Positions 61,762 through 64,000 of a DNA stretch of 64,000 bases are shown in pieces. The notes beneath the pieces are model-generated. The model was not told the DNA's origin, ran no database searches, and saw nothing but the letters and a program-made list of their open reading frames with translations. Location of the stretch: the NCBI GenBank assembly GCA_964508975.1, contig CAZDVQ010000014.1:23859-87858 (forward strand), given 5' to 3'. A program made the translations under genes and the position numbers. Positions within the stretch are counted from its first letter, which is position 1, and the number at the start of each line of letters is the position of its first letter. This stretch comes from CAZDVQ01 sp964508975. GTDB lineage: Bacteria; Bacteroidota; Bacteroidia; Chitinophagales; Saprospiraceae.

Positions 61762-62576
61762 TAATCAAATTTTAGGAAACGTCTCCAAACGAGTTTTGCA
61801 AAGTTCTTAGCCGTTTTCTTTTTCTCCTTGACCGTCCACTGGTTAGCGTGCACAAAAGAAGATTCGATGTAAACCCTGGCATCGTCGTAGGAAGGGTAAG
61901 ATTGAATTTGCTCCAGTACCTTTTCAAAAAGCACCATATCGCCATTGAACAATTCATTCACGAACAACATACGGTCGTTGATAGTGATGGCCGTTTTGAG
62001 ATCTTTAATCGGCGACTGGCTCAACTTCTGGGCTACATCGGTAGCTTGTTCAAAGCGGAATAGCTCCTCTACATCATCTTGGCTAGCGTGTACAACTGGC
62101 GGGGCTACTGGCTTGGGCTTAGGTGTTTCAACCGGTGGCGGTGGCGGCGGAGGCGTTTCCACAACGGGCGGAACTGGCTTAGGTGCTGGCGGTGGTGGAG
62201 GCACAGGGCGCTCAACCACTGGCGGAGGCACAGGACGTTCAACCACTGGCGGTGCAACAGGCTCCTTAACGGGCTCAACCTTAGGTGCTGGCGGCGGTGG
62301 AGGAGGTGGTGGAGCTGTTTCGATGACAGGCTCATGAATAACCACGATAGGTTGTGGGCTTTCCTTCTTCACGGGTGCTTTTACCTCAGGCGCAGGCGTT
62401 GTATTGACCACCGTTGCAACAGGCTTGTGCTCGTGTAGCAGCGCATCGTATAACTCACGCACATACGACAAGAGCAAGTCGCGTTCAATGGCAGATGTTG
62501 CTGCGGTATCGGCGTCGAGCATGGAAAGGACCCGGTCAATTTTGACGAGGGTTGATTTGGCTTTATCGAGGTTCAT
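61761..62576 (-). CDS. Pro-rich protein with conserved N- and C-terminal domains
   Basis: 271 residues, no signal peptide. N-terminal helical domain (1-55, KAKSTLVKIDRVLSMLDAD, RELYDALLHEHKP), a Pro/Val/Glu-rich linker (about 58-165) with VVERPVPPP and PPPPPPP units, then a C-terminal domain (about 168-271) with DLKTAITINDRMLFVNELFNGD and SYPSYDDARVYIESSF. The C-terminal block recurs in uncharacterised Bacteroidota proteins as far as I recall. Linker repeats are likely to vary in length between strains. Next to fabI (13-bp gap). Confidence 0.8.
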   Translation of the reverse strand: MNLDKAKSTLVKIDRVLSMLDADTAATSAIERDLLLSYVRELYDALLHEHKPVATVVNTTPAPEVKAPVKKESPQPIVVIHEPVIETAPPPPPPPPAPKVEPVKEPVAPPVVERPVPPPVVERPVPPPPPAPKPVPPVVETPPPPPPPVETPKPKPVAPPVVHASQDDVEELFRFEQATDVAQKLSQSPIKDLKTAITINDRMLFVNELFNGDMVLFEKVLEQIQSYPSYDDARVYIESSFVHANQWTVKEKKKTAKNFAKLVWRRFLKFD

Positions 62577-62589
62577 GGCTTTTATAAGA

Positions 62590-63408
62590 CTATTTGCTGG
62601 CTAAACTTAAAACGGCTTCGCTCATGCCCATGTTCGAGAAACCACCGTCGTGGAATAAGTTCTGCATGGTTATGTAGCGGGTATAATCGGAGAACATTAC
62701 GGCGCAGTATTGGGCACATGCTTCTGCACTTGCGTTACCGAGCGGCGACATTTTATCGGCGTATTCAAAGAAGGTATCGAAGCCTTTCACACCGCTGCCC
62801 GCAGTTGTAACGGTTGGCGATTGTGAAATGGTATTTACACGTACTTTTTTCAAGGTACCGAAATGGTAACCGAAGCTACGACCAAATGATTCGAGCAATG
62901 CTTTTGACTCGGCCATCTCGCTGTAATCCGGGAAAACGCGTTGTGCTGCAATGTACGTGAGGGCCACGATTGAGCCCCAATCATTCACGGCGTCGAGTTT
63001 CAAGGCCGATTGCATCAACTTGTGGAAAGAAATCGCCGAGATGTCGAAGGTTTTCAACATCCACTCGTGGTTCAAATCCGTGTAGTGTTTGCCTTTGCGT
63101 ACATTCAACGACATACCGATGGAGTGCAGGATGAAGTCTACTTTACCGCCAAGTATTTCCATACTCTGGGTCAAAAGGCTCTCGAGATCTTCGATAACCG
63201 TGGCATCAGCAGGGATTGCCTGAACGCCGAGGCGCTCGGCCAACTTTTGAATTTCACCGAAGCGGAAAGCTACCGGTGCGTTCGTCAACACGATTTGAGC
63301 ACCTTCAGCAACACATATTTCTGCTACTTTCGTGGCGATAGATTTTTCGTCAAGCGCACCGAAAATGATACCTCTTTTACCTTTGAGCAAGTTGTTTGAC
63401 ATATTCAA
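62590..63408 (-). CDS. fabI: Enoyl-[acyl-carrier-protein] reductase (NADH), FabI type
   Basis: 272 residues. Short-chain dehydrogenase fold with GIIFGALDEKSIATKVAE, DFILHSIGMSLN, active-site region LTYIAAQRVFPDYSEMAESKALLES (catalytic Tyr and Lys), RVNTISQSPTVTTAGSG and FHDGGFSNMG. Reduces enoyl-ACP in the last step of each fatty-acid elongation cycle; target of triclosan-type inhibitors in the family. Start MNMSNN; the ATG two codons later (63402) is equally possible. First gene of the run to kdsB. Confidence 0.96.
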   Translation of the reverse strand: MNMSNNLLKGKRGIIFGALDEKSIATKVAEICVAEGAQIVLTNAPVAFRFGEIQKLAERLGVQAIPADATVIEDLESLLTQSMEILGGKVDFILHSIGMSLNVRKGKHYTDLNHEWMLKTFDISAISFHKLMQSALKLDAVNDWGSIVALTYIAAQRVFPDYSEMAESKALLESFGRSFGYHFGTLKKVRVNTISQSPTVTTAGSGVKGFDTFFEYADKMSPLGNASAEACAQYCAVMFSDYTRYITMQNLFHDGGFSNMGMSEAVLSLASK

Positions 63409-63507
63409 CGTTTTAGGGTGTTAAATGAAATTGGCCTAGCCGCTGCAAAAGTATGATTTTTTGCTGATAGTATACACAAGCTTATTGGACACCGAGCGAC
63501 GTGCCTA

Positions 63508-63596
63508 AAATAAAAAAACCTGCTGGCCTTACGGTTAGCAGGTTTAAAACAAGAGAGGTATGAAGACAACAATTTTTCAATTGCAAGGCAAAGTTA
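63508..63596 (-). ncRNA. Candidate small RNA, copy 2 (promoter, CTCTCTT tract, terminator)
   Basis: Minus strand: TTG at 63618-63616, 19-nt spacer and TAACTTTG at 63596-63589 form an excellent Bacteroidota promoter. About 40 nt later come CATACCTCTCTTG, TTTTAAAC and a terminator (AAACCTGCT/AGCAGGTTT stem, then seven T). No open frame fits inside, so a transcript of about 70-75 nt is predicted. Layout and words match 27292-27366. It ends about 100 bp upstream of fabI. Confidence 0.6.
63516..63545 (-). terminator. Rho-independent terminator of the candidate small RNA
   Basis: 9-bp stem AAACCTGCT/AGCAGGTTT with a T-run on the minus strand (63518-63512). No protein gene ends here on the minus strand, which is what suggests a small RNA. 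Confidence 0.85.
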
Positions 63597-64000
63597 GTAT
63601 CTTTTTTGGAAGCAGCAATATTTTTTAATTTTTTTTAAATAAAAGTGACATGAATTAAATTGGATTTATACTGAACCTACCGCCATGTCACTGCGCTTGA
63701 AAACAGGATACTTAAAGCCATTCTAAAATGAGTGCTATTTTGGGCCATTAAGCCTAAGGCGTATATGGATGGATTCTACGCTGTCCTTGCACTGAGCCAC
63801 CATACCTGGCGGCTCTACCCTACATATTTTATCGCTTATACGATACCAGAAATATTGGCTAAAAACGGTACGCTAATTCATTTATAATTAACCATTTACA
63901 ATTTACCATTAAAACGGCAGCTTCGCTGCCGTTCTCCGCGTTAGCTCAATGCCATTAAGCGTTAATCAGTATATGACAAAAAAAAGTAGGTTTGCGTTGA

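Larger units (their letters stand above)
63409..64000. other. Window-end intergenic stretch; possible start of a further gene
   Basis: Apart from the candidate small RNA (63508-63596), this DNA is AT-rich with no long frame. A short palindrome AACGGCAGC/GCTGCCGTT lies at 63914-63936. An ATG at 63973 opens a frame (MTKKSRFAL) that runs off the window after nine codons; it may be a gene start, but this cannot be judged. Confidence 0.4.

Overview
The window looks like a chromosomal contig from an uncultured member of the Bacteroidota. Evidence: type IX secretion (T9SS) components and cargo (two PorP/SprF proteins, a PorE-like OmpA protein, GldB, a PorT-like barrel, two giant proteins with a gliding-motility-associated C-terminal domain, and type A sorting tails), Bacteroidota-type promoter boxes (TAnnTTTG) and almost no Shine-Dalgarno sequences. 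A run of exactly 100 N (53487-53586) marks a scaffold join, so this is a draft or metagenome assembly. I see no tRNA, rRNA, CRISPR array, phage or intact insertion sequence.

Layout. 1-8.6 kb: end of an RsmI-like methyltransferase, gldB divergent from a PorT-like barrel, a long-chain acyl-CoA synthetase, and a co-directional run dtd > carotenoid desaturase > acyl-CoA carboxylase beta. 8.6-24.2 kb: a PorP/SprF gene and a 10.1-kb giant adhesin gene, with a two-gene module between them: an LRR-like/Roc-COR/TIR protein whose stop overlaps the start of a SUMF1-domain protein. This module is the best candidate for an undescribed system (probably defence or signalling). 24.6-27.0 kb: an alanine/glycine:cation symporter and a lipoprotein. 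27.4-38.6 kb: a T9SS cassette transcribed leftward as giant adhesin > PorP/SprF > PorE-like. 39.3-44.3 kb: housekeeping (YugP-type protease, serS, infC-rpmI-rplT, rpmH-rnpA). 44.5-53.1 kb: an Rpn-family nuclease, a SUKH-like membrane protein, a thioredoxin, a lipoprotein/PqiA pair, a MoxR ATPase and a LytTR/histidine-kinase two-component system. 53.6-63.4 kb: two type A T9SS cargo genes, a prolyl oligopeptidase-family protease, a universal stress protein, a TPR lipoprotein, and a fabI > Pro-rich protein > membrane protein > kdsB run.

Intergenic DNA is unusual. Eleven GC-rich intergenic elements of about 95-190 bp share one terminus (GGGCGCCC-like next to an A or T run) and, in most copies, a core with AGCGAGCC and a CGTAGCG motif. 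Several are flanked by short low-complexity arrays. There are also imperfect palindromes resembling MITEs (27076-27235; 46937-47043), a nested 235-bp palindrome (43339-43573), and two candidate small RNAs with the same layout (63508-63590 and 27292-27360): promoter box, a CTCTCTT tract, then a Rho-independent terminator.

Limits: family names rest on motifs read by eye; no homology search was run. Domain boundaries in the giant proteins are approximate.
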